A stretch of 64,000 nt of DNA from Sabulibacter ruber (GCF_017355955.1 NZ_JAFFID010000002.1:806001-870000), one strand, 5' to 3'. Positions 8,283-16,815 are shown, counted from the first letter of the stretch. The notes: a model not told the origin generated them from the sequence alone. Program-made: numbers and translations.

Positions 8283-8435
8283 ATGGCTAAGAAAGTAGTT
8301 GCTACCCTGAAGACCGCAACCGGTAAAGACTGGGCGAAGGTAATTAAAGCTGTTAAGTCTCCTAAGACTGGTGCTTACACCTTCAGAGAAGAAATGGTGC
8401 CTGTAGACCAAGTTCAGGACGCCCTGAAAAAATAA
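8283..8435 (+). CDS. DUF4295 protein, probable ribosomal protein bL38
   Basis: A 50-residue basic protein (MAKKVVATLKTATGKDWAKV at the start, VPVDQVQDALKK at the end), 2 bases after rpmG. It matches the DUF4295 family. That family is, to my knowledge, the one found as the new large-subunit protein bL38 in the Flavobacterium johnsoniae ribosome structure; this identity is from memory and not provable here. Its size makes it easy to miss in automatic calls. The position between rpmG and ftsY is the usual one in the phylum and supports a ribosomal role. Confidence 0.88.
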   Translation: MAKKVVATLKTATGKDWAKVIKAVKSPKTGAYTFREEMVPVDQVQDALKK

Positions 8436-8467
8436 TTGCCGATATCGCATTAATGATATACCTGTAA

Positions 8468-8494
8468 AAGTCCCTCCATACGCGGGACTTTTTT
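8468..8494 (+). terminator. Terminator after the rpmG/bL38 unit
   Basis: AAGTCCC (8468-8474) pairs with GGGACTT (8484-8490) and is followed by TTTT. ftsY starts 53 bases later, so it may be attenuated or have its own promoter. Confidence 0.75.
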
Positions 8495-8546
8495 GGTATT
8501 CGCCCCTTTTTAATCCTTTTTACCACCAATAGTACCCAGCACGGCT

Positions 8547-9506
8547 ATGGCACTTTTCGGTTTCTTCAACAAAGAGAAAAAAGAATCTCTGGACAAAGGT
8601 CTGGAGAAAACCAAAACCAGTTTCTTTGACCAGCTCAGCAAAGCGGTGGTGGGCAAGTCAAAGGTAGACGAAGAGGTACTGGACGAGCTGGAGACTGTGC
8701 TGGTGCACGCCGACGTGGGAATCAATACTACTGTTAAGATCATTGACCGGATTGAGAAACGCGTGGCCCGTGACAAATACGTGGGTACCTCTGAGCTGGA
8801 CCGCATCCTGCGCGAGGAGATCATGGCGCTCATGGAAGAAAGCAAAGGCGGAGTGGCAGCTGATTTCAGCTTGCCAGACACCGGCGGCAATCCGTACGTG
8901 ATCATGGTAGTGGGCGTGAACGGCGTGGGCAAAACCACCACCATCGGGAAACTGGCCTCACAATTCCACAAAGCTGGCAAGAAAGTAGTGCTAGGCGCTG
9001 GTGATACCTTTAGAGCTGCCGCCGTAGACCAACTCAAAATCTGGGGCGACCGCGTAGGCATTCCGGTGATTGACCACGGCATGAACACAGACCCCGCCTC
9101 GGTGGCCTATGATGCTGTCCGCAAAGGCGTAGAGATGGGGGCCGATGTGGTCATCATTGACACCGCCGGCCGTCTGCACACCAAAGTGGGCCTCATGAAC
9201 GAGCTCTCCAAGATCAAACGCGTGATGCAGAAAGTGATTGAAGATGCTCCGCAGGAAGTACTGTTGGTGTTGGACGGTAGCACCGGCCAGAACGCCGTGA
9301 TCCAGGCCCGTGAATTCACCAAAGCCACCGAGGTAACCGCCCTCGCCGTCACAAAACTAGACGGTACGGCCAAAGGCGGCGTGATCATAGGCATTTCAGA
9401 CGAGTTCAAGATTCCGGTGAAGTACATTGGCGTAGGTGAGCGCGTGGAAGACCTGCAGGTTTTTGACAAACGCGAGTTCGTGGATTCGTTGTTCTCTAAA
9501 AAATAA
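8547..9506 (+). CDS. ftsY: Signal recognition particle receptor FtsY
   Basis: 319 residues: a short basic N terminus ([13 protein letters not shown]) with no long acidic A domain, then the N helical bundle and the G domain of SRP GTPases. Motifs are G1 [10 protein letters not shown] (123-132), the DTAGR of G3, and [10 protein letters not shown] of G4/G5 near the C terminus. It docks SRP-ribosome complexes at the inner membrane for co-translational insertion. The context of rpmG-bL38-ftsY is conserved in Bacteroidota. A terminator lies 53 bases before the start. Confidence 0.98.
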   Translation: MALFGFFNKEKKESLDKGLEKTKTSFFDQLSKAVVGKSKVDEEVLDELETVLVHADVGINTTVKIIDRIEKRVARDKYVGTSELDRILREEIMALMEESKGGVAADFSLPDTGGNPYVIMVVGVNGVGKTTTIGKLASQFHKAGKKVVLGAGDTFRAAAVDQLKIWGDRVGIPVIDHGMNTDPASVAYDAVRKGVEMGADVVIIDTAGRLHTKVGLMNELSKIKRVMQKVIEDAPQEVLLVLDGSTGQNAVIQAREFTKATEVTALAVTKLDGTAKGGVIIGISDEFKIPVKYIGVGERVEDLQVFDKREFVDSLFSKK

Positions 9507-9541
9507 GACTTCTCCTTCCAACGCTAACTAGCATTCTAGAC

Positions 9542-10126
9542 ATGACAGAACGCGAAAGACCGGCCTTGTTACTCATAGATATTCAGAAGGGTTTTGATGA
9601 CATTGAGTACTGGGGAGGGGATAGGAATAATCCTGAAGCAGAGAAAAGAGCGGGACAGCTTCTGCTGTACTGGAGAGAGAACCGTTTACCTGTATTCCAT
9701 GTGAAGCACTGTTCTACCAATCCTGAGTCACGCCTGGCAGAAGGCAAAATTGGGAACGACTTCATGGACGTAGTCAAGCCAGAAGCAGGGGAGCCTGTGA
9801 TCAGGAAGAATGTGAATAGTGCTTTTATTGGCACAGATTTAAAGCAGCAGCTGGATGCTTTAAATGTAAAGACAGTGGTTATTGCCGGTTTAACTACAGA
9901 TCATTGTGTGTCTACTACCACCAGAATGGCCGGTAATTTTGGCTATGAGACTTATCTGGTAGCTGATGCCTGCTCCACATTTGATAAAGTAGGGGTAAAC
10001 GGACAAAAGTTCTCGGCCCAGATTATCCATGATACAGCCTTGGCAAGTCTGCACAATGAATTTGCTACTGTTATTCAGGCAGATGAGCTTCTCAAGCTAA
10101 TAGGTGATTCAAAAGTATCCATATAG
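9542..10126 (+). CDS. Isochorismatase-family cysteine hydrolase
   Basis: 194 residues with the isochorismatase/nicotinamidase fold. The catalytic triad is visible: D13 (LLIDIQKGF), K89 (IRKNVNSAF) and C122 (GLTTDHCVSTTTRMA). The family hydrolyses amides or vinyl ethers such as nicotinamide, ureidoacrylate or isochorismate; the substrate cannot be decided here. By eye the gene is less GC-rich than ftsY and rimO on either side and interrupts the ftsY-rimO neighbourhood, so it may be a later insertion. The start gives the family's usual N terminus, 35 bases after ftsY. Confidence 0.87.
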   Translation: MTERERPALLLIDIQKGFDDIEYWGGDRNNPEAEKRAGQLLLYWRENRLPVFHVKHCSTNPESRLAEGKIGNDFMDVVKPEAGEPVIRKNVNSAFIGTDLKQQLDALNVKTVVIAGLTTDHCVSTTTRMAGNFGYETYLVADACSTFDKVGVNGQKFSAQIIHDTALASLHNEFATVIQADELLKLIGDSKVSI

Positions 10127-10254
10127 ATCCATTACGGTGCTAGTGGTGCTTTTAGCCCGATACTCCTAAAGACCAATTGAATTTCTGGCAGCAAATAAAC
10201 CAATTCCCCATGTTTTGGTGTTGCCTTTCTACATAAATTCCCTAAGACAGGCAC

Positions 10255-11616
10255 GTGAAAGTAAGATCGCTTAAAAAAGACAAATACAACGTTATCACGC
10301 TGGGTTGCTCCAAAAACCTGGTAGACTCTGAGGTACTCATGGGCCAATTGCGCGCCAACGACCGCGAGGTGGTGCATGATTCAGAGAAAGATGACGCCAA
10401 CATTATCATCGTGAATACCTGCGGCTTTATTGACAACGCCAAGCAGGAATCCATTGACACCATTCTGCGCTACGCCGATGCCAAAGAAGCCGGCGCTATT
10501 GATAAACTCTACGTTACTGGTTGCCTTTCGCAGCGCTACAAAGACTCTTTGGAAGAGGAGATTCCGCAGGTAGACGCTTACTTCGGAACCCTGGAGTTGC
10601 CACAGTTGCTGAAGACCCTGGAAGCCGATTACAAGCACGAACTCATTGGCGAGCGTCTGCTCACCACGCCCAAGCACTACGCCTACTTCAAGATCGCCGA
10701 GGGCTGTAACCGTCCTTGCTCGTTCTGCGCCATCCCGTTGATGCGCGGCAAGCACATGGACCGCCCAATGGAAAGCCTGGTGCAGGAAGCTACGCGTCTG
10801 GCCAAAATGGGCACCAAAGAATTGATCCTTATTGCCCAAGACTTAACCTACTACGGTCTGCAACACTACGGTGAGCGCAAACTGGCTGAGCTGTTACAGC
10901 GTCTGTCAGACGTGAACGGCATTGAGTGGATCAGAATGCAGTATGCTTACCCAAGCCAGTTCCCGATGGATGCCCTGGATGTAATGGTAGAGCGCGAGAA
11001 CATCTGCAAGTACCTGGATATGCCGCTGCAGCACATCTCAGACAACATGCTCAAGACCATGCGCCGCGGTATTACCAAACGCCGTACGCTGGAACTGGTA
11101 GACACCATCCGTCAGCGCGTACCAGATATCGCCCTGCGCACTACGTTGATTGCCGGTCACCCTGGTGAGACGCAGCAGGACTTTGAGGAGATGTACCGCT
11201 GGGTAGAGGAAACCCGTTTCGACCGTCTGGGGATCTTCACCTACTCGCACGAAGAAAATACGCACTCGCACACCTTGGAAGACAACGTGCCGGACGAGGT
11301 AAAACAAGAGCGCGCCGATGCCATCATGGAACTGCAGCAAGGCATTTCCCTGGAGCTGAACGAAGAGAGAGTAGGCAATACCTACAAAGTCTTGTTCGAC
11401 CGGAAGGAGAGCGGTTACTTCGTGGGCCGTACCCAATACGATTCCCCGGAGGTAGATAACGAAGTATTGGTTCCTGCCGATTCCAACTACGTGCGCCTGG
11501 GTGATTTCGCCAACGTGAAAATCACCGATTCCTCAGACTTCGACCTGTACGGCGAAGTGGTAGGCAATGCTTACGAGAGCAAACACTCCGTAGCCAAAGA
11601 CGCCGCGGTGAACTAA
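10255..11616 (+). CDS. rimO: Ribosomal protein uS12 methylthiotransferase RimO
   Basis: 453 residues. The N-terminal UPF0004 domain has the first cluster-binding cysteine in VITLGCSKNLVDSEVLMG and others at NTCGF and VTGCLSQRY. The radical SAM domain carries C151xxxC155xxC158 (GCNRPCSFC), and a TRAM domain closes the protein. It methylthiolates the conserved aspartate of ribosomal protein uS12. The ITLGCSKNLVDSE signature separates RimO from the tRNA enzyme MiaB. The start is GTG at 10255, giving the normal Bacteroidota N terminus (VRSLKKDKYNVI). Confidence 0.97.
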   Translation: MKVRSLKKDKYNVITLGCSKNLVDSEVLMGQLRANDREVVHDSEKDDANIIIVNTCGFIDNAKQESIDTILRYADAKEAGAIDKLYVTGCLSQRYKDSLEEEIPQVDAYFGTLELPQLLKTLEADYKHELIGERLLTTPKHYAYFKIAEGCNRPCSFCAIPLMRGKHMDRPMESLVQEATRLAKMGTKELILIAQDLTYYGLQHYGERKLAELLQRLSDVNGIEWIRMQYAYPSQFPMDALDVMVERENICKYLDMPLQHISDNMLKTMRRGITKRRTLELVDTIRQRVPDIALRTTLIAGHPGETQQDFEEMYRWVEETRFDRLGIFTYSHEENTHSHTLEDNVPDEVKQERADAIMELQQGISLELNEERVGNTYKVLFDRKESGYFVGRTQYDSPEVDNEVLVPADSNYVRLGDFANVKITDSSDFDLYGEVVGNAYESKHSVAKDAAVN

Positions 11617-11619
11617 GCC

Positions 11620-11657
11620 GATTTTCGGTTCTTTTCCACAAATCTGGCTTAAAACAG
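11620..11657. repeat. Dispersed GGCTG palindrome, copy 5
   Basis: GATTTTCGGTTCTTTTCC then AAATCTGGCTTAAAACAG, just after the rimO stop. Confidence 0.6.
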
Positions 11658-11667
11658 AAGCATATTT

Positions 11668-11702
11668 AAGACCTCACAGGTTTCCAAAACCTGTGAGGTC
11701 TT
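11668..11702. repeat. Perfect 16-bp hairpin with CACAGG core
   Basis: AAGACCTCACAGGTTT (11668-11683), a 3-base loop, then its exact complement (11687-11702). It ends in TTCTTGTTTT, so it may terminate rimO. I recall the ACCTCACAGGTTT hairpin as common in Bacteroidota genomes. Confidence 0.8.
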
Positions 11703-11728
11703 CTTGTTTTATGTACCGTCTTTCTATC

Positions 11729-11936
11729 AATCTCTGGCGCGAGTTTCCAAACTCGTGCCACTGGATGGTGCGAGTCTCCAGACTCGCCGGGAACCATGAG
11801 ATGGAGTTCTTGGGTAAGCACCTGTTTACTGCCAGACAGGGAAATCTTCCAAAGTGGTTTCGCTGCTGCGCAGCGAGGGTAGTCAGAGACTTCCCGCCAT
11901 CCGGAGGCATGAGTCTGGAGACTCGCGCCAGAGATT
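11729..11936. repeat. 208-bp REP/MITE-like element with inverted termini, copy A
   Basis: Ends are 26-base inverted repeats: AATCTCTGGCGCGAGTTTCC at 11729 and its near-inverse ending at 11936. Internal copies of GCGAGTCTCCAGACTCGC lie next to the left end, and a GCTGCTGCGCAGCG motif lies towards the right. A second element of the same architecture is at 52047-52279. No open frame is inside. Confidence 0.8.
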
Positions 11937-11952
11937 CTTAATAAGCGTTGTT

Positions 11953-11986
11953 ATTTTGGCCGCTTTTCAGAAAACAGCCTTAAAAC
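11953..11986. repeat. Dispersed GGCTG palindrome, copy 6
   Basis: ATTTTGGCCGCTTTTCAG then AAAACAGCCTTAAAAC; a well preserved copy. Confidence 0.75.
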
Positions 11987-11998
11987 CTATTTCATATG

Positions 11999-12025
11999 AT
12001 GGCGCGGAAGTTACTTCCGCGCCAT
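11999..12025. repeat. GGCGCGGAAGT palindrome, single copy
   Basis: ATGGCGCGGAAGT and ACTTCCGCGCCAT around one central base, followed by AGAGGGTT as at 4128. Confidence 0.75.
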
Positions 12026-12079
12026 AGAGGGTTTATCCTCAAGCTCCCAGTCACAGTTTCTGCCAGTCTCCTAATCACA

Positions 12080-12115
12080 GTTTCCGCCAGTTTTCCAGAA
12101 ATCAGCCCTAAAACA
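12080..12115. repeat. Dispersed GGCTG palindrome, copy 7
   Basis: GTTTCCGCCAGTTTTCCAG then AAATCAGCCCTAAAACA. Confidence 0.65.
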
Positions 12116-12199
12116 CCGCCAACTTACGCAGTTTCCTGCATTACACCATCCCTGAAGCGCTTAGGAACGTACTACCGGTATATTTCTGAAAATACATTT

Positions 12200-12208
12200 T
12201 ACCTTTGC
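12200..12208 (+). promoter_or_regulatory. -7 element for bshC
   Basis: TACCTTTGC, perfect TAnnTTTG followed by C, 35 bases before the bshC start. No clear -33 TTTG. Confidence 0.6.
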
Positions 12209-12243
12209 ACGGCGTGCGCGCTTAACGCCGGCATGCCCTTGAT

Positions 12244-13800
12244 ATGAACGTTTCCTGTATTGACTATAGCGCCACCGGTGCCTTCTCTTCGCTCGTGTTG
12301 GATTACCTTAGAAAGGATGCGAAGCTTCAGCCGTTTTACGCCCATTTTCCCGAAATCAGCTCGTTTCCGGCGTTGATCAAAGAACGCGCTTTCCCGAAGG
12401 AGCAGCGGCAGACGTTGGTGGAGGAACTGCAGCGGCAGTATGGAAGCCTGGAGGTTTCTGAGGCGGTACAGACCAATATTGCGGCCCTAGCCCATGAAAA
12501 TACCTTCACCATCACCACCGGGCATCAGCTCAGCCTGTTCACGGGTCCGCTGTACTTTGTGTACAAGATTGTGACGGCTATTAAAACCGCACAGGAACTG
12601 CAGAAAGCCTACCCAGAGCAGAAGTTTGTGCCCGTGTACTGGATGGCCACCGAGGACCACGACTTTGCCGAGGTGAACCATTTCACCCTTTTCGGAAAGA
12701 CCTATACCTGGGAGAGCGATGCCAAAGGTGCCGTGGGGCGGTTTGCCACGGACGGCTTGAACGAGCTTCTGGACGAGATGCCCGAGGATTACCCGCTGTT
12801 TGAGCAAGCCTATACCGAGTGCGCTACCCTGGCCCAGGCCATGCGCCAGATTGTGAACGGCTTGTTTGGCGAATACGGGGTGGTGTGCGTGGATGGGGAC
12901 AGTCCGGCTTTGAAGCGGGCGTTCGTTCCCGTGGCCCAGCGTGAGTTGACCGAGCAAGTAGGCTTTAACGCTATCTCTCAAACCAACGCGGCACTGGAAA
13001 GACACTACAAACCACAGGTAATGGTGCGCGAAATCAACCTGTTTTACCTGGACCAGAACCTGCGCGAGCGCATCGTGAAGGAGGGTGACCGCTACAAAGC
13101 GCTGAACACTGATCTGGTTTTCACCCAGGAACAGATCTTGCAGTTGGTGCAGGAGCAACCCGAGAAAATCAGCCCGAACGTGGTGCTGCGGCCGGTGTAC
13201 CAGGAACTGGTGTTGCCTAACCTGGCCTACATTGGCGGCGGGGCCGAAGTGGCCTATTGGTTCCAGTTGAAAGGCGTGTTTGAGGCATTGGGCGTACCGT
13301 ACCCGGCGGTGATGCTGCGGAACTCGGCTTTGTACATCAACAAAGCCAACCGGCAGCGCATGGAGAAACTGGGCTTTACGGTGCTGGAGATGTTCAAAGA
13401 ATTGCCCGAACTGAAGAAACGCTTGGCCGAGCTGCTGAACCAGGAAGAACTGAGTCTGCAAGAGCAACGGACTGTTGTAGAAGAGGCGTTCCGGCAGGTA
13501 GAGGAACTGGCTAAGTCCATTGATCCTACGTTGGTGAAGGCGGTAGGAGCCGAGGCGCAGAAAGCTCAGAACAGCCTGCAGATGCTGGAAAAGAAGCTGA
13601 ACAAAGCCATTGAGAGCAAAAACGAGACAGCCTATAACCAATTGGCCAACCTAAAGGAAAAGCTGTTCCCAACGGGCGTGTTGCAGGAGCGGGTAGACAA
13701 CCTGCTTACCTACCAGACCAACAACCCTAATTTCATACAAGAGCTGGTGGCCGCTTTTGATCCGTTCGCTTATTGCTTTACCATTCTGCAGGAAGATTAA
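12244..13800 (+). CDS. bshC: Bacillithiol synthase BshC (cysteine-adding enzyme)
   Basis: 518 residues, full length for BshC. The N-terminal Rossmann-like core is clear (TITTGHQLSLFTGPLYFVYK near residue 90 and YWMATEDHDFAEVNHF near 132), and the C-terminal part (about 385-490) is a long coiled coil, as in the Bacillus enzyme. It adds cysteine to glucosaminyl-malate, the last step of bacillithiol synthesis, a low-molecular-weight thiol made by many Bacteroidota. BshA and BshB are not in the window. The cyclo-ligase gene starts 1 base after its stop, so the two are cotranscribed. Confidence 0.95.
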   Translation: MNVSCIDYSATGAFSSLVLDYLRKDAKLQPFYAHFPEISSFPALIKERAFPKEQRQTLVEELQRQYGSLEVSEAVQTNIAALAHENTFTITTGHQLSLFTGPLYFVYKIVTAIKTAQELQKAYPEQKFVPVYWMATEDHDFAEVNHFTLFGKTYTWESDAKGAVGRFATDGLNELLDEMPEDYPLFEQAYTECATLAQAMRQIVNGLFGEYGVVCVDGDSPALKRAFVPVAQRELTEQVGFNAISQTNAALERHYKPQVMVREINLFYLDQNLRERIVKEGDRYKALNTDLVFTQEQILQLVQEQPEKISPNVVLRPVYQELVLPNLAYIGGGAEVAYWFQLKGVFEALGVPYPAVMLRNSALYINKANRQRMEKLGFTVLEMFKELPELKKRLAELLNQEELSLQEQRTVVEEAFRQVEELAKSIDPTLVKAVGAEAQKAQNSLQMLEKKLNKAIESKNETAYNQLANLKEKLFPTGVLQERVDNLLTYQTNNPNFIQELVAAFDPFAYCFTILQED

Positions 13801-13801
13801 T

Positions 13802-14398
13802 ATGGGGTTAAAGGCAGATCTGCGGAAATCGGCACTGACTCAGCGGCGCGCACTTTCGCAGCAGGAGATAAGAACGCTGAGTCTACAGATCGCTGATCGG
13901 TTTTTCGCTGGTTTTGCGCCAACCGCAGGAGAAACGGTGCATACCTTTCTGCCCATTCTGCAGCATAGCGAAATCAACACTTGGCCTATAATTGAACGCA
14001 TCTGGCAGGAATTCCCTGCGGTGCAGGTGGCAGTTCCGGTAGCCAATGCGCAGGACTTCTCCATGACGCATTTCCTGTTCACGCCAGGCACCCAGTTGCA
14101 GGAAAACAAGTGGGGCATTCCGGAGCCGGTGAACGCACTTCCGCTCCCAGAATCAGAGATTACCACGGTGCTGGTGCCCCTGGTGGCTTTTGATCTGAAT
14201 GGGCACCGGGTAGGCTACGGAAAAGGTTTCTATGACCGTTTTCTGGCTCTTTTGCCCCAAACAAGCCAGAAACTGGGTTTGGCTCTGTTTCCACCTGTGG
14301 AGCCCATTGATGATGTGCACGCCAAAGACCTCACCCTGGATGCGGTGATCACCCCGGAGCAGGTATGGCGTTTCGGGGCGAGTTCTGCCAAATCCTAA
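13802..14398 (+). CDS. 5-formyltetrahydrofolate cyclo-ligase
   Basis: 198 residues from the ATG at 13802, which gives the family's normal basic start MGLKADLRKSALTQRRAL; an in-frame codon at 13757 lies inside bshC and is rejected. The diagnostic motif VAFDLNGHRVGYGKGFYDRFL is present near residue 130. It converts 5-formyl-THF to 5,10-methenyl-THF using ATP, returning stored folate to one-carbon metabolism. It follows bshC with a single base between stop and start. Confidence 0.94.
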   Translation: MGLKADLRKSALTQRRALSQQEIRTLSLQIADRFFAGFAPTAGETVHTFLPILQHSEINTWPIIERIWQEFPAVQVAVPVANAQDFSMTHFLFTPGTQLQENKWGIPEPVNALPLPESEITTVLVPLVAFDLNGHRVGYGKGFYDRFLALLPQTSQKLGLALFPPVEPIDDVHAKDLTLDAVITPEQVWRFGASSAKS

Positions 14399-14441
14399 GC
14401 AAACCAACTCTCATTTAAGCGGCTTCGGATCAGCTTCTCTG

Positions 14442-16025
14442 TTATTCTTTCAGGATGCAGAGCCGTTTCGCACCTTTGAATTCCGGGGCGATGACCTGCA
14501 GAATGTACATGCCATTGGCAAACGGTTGGGTGTTGAGCGGCAGCTTGTTGGTGCCCGCCTGCAAGGAATAGCTGCTCTCCCAGATCTGGGCTCCCTGCAG
14601 ATTCATTAACTTCACCGTGGCTCGGGTGCTTCTAATCGTCTGAATGGTGACCGTAGTGCTTTTCTGCGCCGGAACCGGTGCTACGGAAAGCCACGGGCTT
14701 TCTTCCTGATCTCCCTTCACCAATAACGGATCCTGGTAAGACAGCTTGAAGATGGTGCCGCTTTGATCATCGGAGATCAGGAGGTTGCCCTGCAGGTCAA
14801 CGGCCACATCCACGGGCCGCGCCCAGGCCGAGGCAGAGTCCTGGTCAAGAATATGGTCTACCAGCGACACTTGGGGTCCGGGCGTCTGGGTGGCCTCGTT
14901 CCATGGGAAATAGATGACTTTGTAGCCGGTTTTCTTTGTGCGGTTCCAGGAGCCGTGCAGAGCCAGAATCGCGCCTTTGTTATAGGGAGCCGGTAACGCG
15001 GTGCCTTGCGTGAAAATGAAACCCAGCGGAGCCGAGTGGGCGGCAATTCCCTTGGAGATGCGGTCCATGGTGCCACAGTCAACGGTGTTCTGGCGGTTCA
15101 GGTCATAGTCAGGGCCAAAGGGCAGGTTGTCATAGCCTTCCTTGAGGTTAGGGTTGCAGAAAGGCCAGCCGTAATTGCCGCCGTCGCGCACCTTGGTGAA
15201 CTCCTCGGGTGGGTTGTTGTCTACAAAGCTGGGAATGATTTTTCCGTAGTTGCCGGTATTGTCATTGTACGGGTACTTGATCTGGTCGCGGTTGTTCACG
15301 GTCACCCACAGTTCATTGGTGCCCGGCAGGAAAGCCAGCCCCTCGGCGTTGCGCAGCCCCCGGGCGAAGAGCCGGCCGTTTTTCCCGTCGGCGGTATACC
15401 TATAAATGGCCCCTCTCACCGGATCGCTCTGCGTATCTGAAAGGCAGGCATTGCAGGTAGACGCGATGGAGATATAAAGATTATGCTGGCCGTCAAGGGC
15501 GATGTTCTTCAACTCGTGGCCATAATTGCCATTGAGCTCCGGAAGGCTGGCATCCGGCAGGTTGTCCACTACTACCTCGCGGTTCTGGCCCGTCACATCG
15601 CCATTCTGGTAGGTGTAACGGCTCACCTTATTTTTCTCCGCTACATAGAGGTACATAGTGGAATTGATCTGGTGGAACACCAAATCATGTGGCCTTTGCA
15701 GTCCCGTCACGAAGTCAGTAATCATAGGCGCTCCGGTGCCGTTGGGGCGTACCAGTTTCACCCGCCCCTGGCCAGGCACCGATACCAGCAGATCGCCGTT
15801 GGGCGCGATGGCCATGAAACGGGCACCCGCCACCCGGGCGTACACTGAGAGAGCGAAGTGCTTGGGTACCGTGACGTACCGGTCTGTGTTGAAAGGTCCG
15901 CTCCGCATCCCCTGTGGCACCGATACCAAGACCCGTTCAGTGGCTCCGGGAACAGATTGCGCCCACCCCAGGGAAGCAGACAAAACAGATGCTAAAATTA
16001 AGTAGCTAGTAATCAGGTGCTTCAT
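14442..16025 (-). CDS. T9SS-secreted sorbosone/glucose dehydrogenase-like protein
   Basis: 527 residues from the ATG at 16025, which places the signal peptide (about 1-23, ending LGWAQS) at the N terminus; the frame extends 13 codons further up but that start is less likely. Residues 40-430 form a six-bladed propeller of the PQQ-dependent sugar dehydrogenase type, with ENKVSRYTYQNGDV and GLAFLPGTNELWVTVNNRDQ typical of sorbosone/glucose dehydrogenase-like proteins. The C-terminal 85 residues are a type A T9SS sorting domain (SVAPVPAQKSTTVTIQ, GMYILQVI, AKRLCILKE). It should act outside the cell or on its surface. Whether it binds PQQ or oxidises sugar is not shown. Confidence 0.88.
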   Translation of the reverse strand: MKHLITSYLILASVLSASLGWAQSVPGATERVLVSVPQGMRSGPFNTDRYVTVPKHFALSVYARVAGARFMAIAPNGDLLVSVPGQGRVKLVRPNGTGAPMITDFVTGLQRPHDLVFHQINSTMYLYVAEKNKVSRYTYQNGDVTGQNREVVVDNLPDASLPELNGNYGHELKNIALDGQHNLYISIASTCNACLSDTQSDPVRGAIYRYTADGKNGRLFARGLRNAEGLAFLPGTNELWVTVNNRDQIKYPYNDNTGNYGKIIPSFVDNNPPEEFTKVRDGGNYGWPFCNPNLKEGYDNLPFGPDYDLNRQNTVDCGTMDRISKGIAAHSAPLGFIFTQGTALPAPYNKGAILALHGSWNRTKKTGYKVIYFPWNEATQTPGPQVSLVDHILDQDSASAWARPVDVAVDLQGNLLISDDQSGTIFKLSYQDPLLVKGDQEESPWLSVAPVPAQKSTTVTIQTIRSTRATVKLMNLQGAQIWESSYSLQAGTNKLPLNTQPFANGMYILQVIAPEFKGAKRLCILKE

Positions 16026-16224
16026 GTTTGTTTCTTTACGGCATGTAGGGGAATCACTCAACATCCAAGTCTTAGGAGAGCTCTAGGCATTCTAAAAATG
16101 GAAGGTACTGCTCAGAAGAGGAGAATGCCTTGATATATACGAGTGTCTACTTATTTTGAATTAAACTCATATAAAATAGGCTTGGCTTTGCTTATGCGCA
16201 GCTACACATAGCCGTCACACCTTT

Positions 16225-16815
16225 ATGAAACAACTACTCTCTTTCCTGATCATCCTGCTGGCGGGGTGCCCGTTCCAGAGCTATGGGCAAACTGACGCAT
16301 TCATAGCGGACTCTGTTTCCTATGGCAATACAACGGATTTTGTATCGGGCAGCGCACCTACTACTATCCTGCTTCAGAGGTCTTTACCTTCGGTTGCTAG
16401 TTCTTATAAGTTAAGTCAAGGTAGCTTCTCGGAAAGGCTGAAAGAAAATAGGGTTTTCAGGCAGGAGGTTAAACCTAAGAAGGAGAACAAGGTCTTGATG
16501 TTTCTGGTCTCCGAGGTCATGGCAGGTCTGGTGAGTTCAATCGGGTTTGCCAAAAACGGAGCCTATTGGTCGGCGGCGAGTATGCATCTCATGTCCTTGA
16601 CTCCTCCTACCAGAAGCGGTGGCTGGCCGGAAAACGACCAAACGTACTTTGTCAACATCGGGCTTTTTAATGCGTTGGCCGCCCATCATTACTTTGTGAA
16701 ACCTACCTCTGGGGCACCGGTCTTCTGGCGCAATTTCATTGGGCTGAATGTGGTAGGCATTACCTCGTACGTCATTGATAAATCCATCAGCAAAAGGAAA
16801 GCCCGCTTGCTCTAA
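16225..16815 (+). CDS. Exported protein of unknown function
   Basis: 196 residues. The N terminus is a signal peptide (hydrophobic 4-14, then LLAGCPFQSYGQ); cleavage after YGQ is likely, but LLAGC also resembles a lipobox. The mature part has a basic stretch (EVKPKKENK) and two moderately hydrophobic segments near residues 92-115 and 170-185, ending in SISKRKARLL, so it may be membrane-associated. I do not recognise the family. It is monocistronic: a large terminator hairpin lies 45 bases downstream and the sorbosone dehydrogenase gene diverges upstream. Confidence 0.7.
   Translation: MKQLLSFLIILLAGCPFQSYGQTDAFIADSVSYGNTTDFVSGSAPTTILLQRSLPSVASSYKLSQGSFSERLKENRVFRQEVKPKKENKVLMFLVSEVMAGLVSSIGFAKNGAYWSAASMHLMSLTPPTRSGGWPENDQTYFVNIGLFNALAAHHYFVKPTSGAPVFWRNFIGLNVVGITSYVIDKSISKRKARLL

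Larger units (their letters stand above)
11617..12243. other. Non-coding repeat cluster between rimO and bshC
   Basis: 627 bases with no credible gene. In order they hold a dispersed palindrome (11620), a 16-bp hairpin (11668), a 208-bp element with inverted termini (11729), another dispersed palindrome (11953), a GGCGCGGAAGT palindrome (11999), a 24-base tandem repeat (12051-12090), a third dispersed palindrome (12080) and the bshC promoter (12200). Confidence 0.75.

Noticed and set aside
12487..13641. 384-residue open frame antisense to bshC
   Set aside because: It lies entirely opposite a well-supported enzyme; the composition (Leu/Gln/His-rich) is what a GC-rich gene gives in that frame, and it has no signals of its own.
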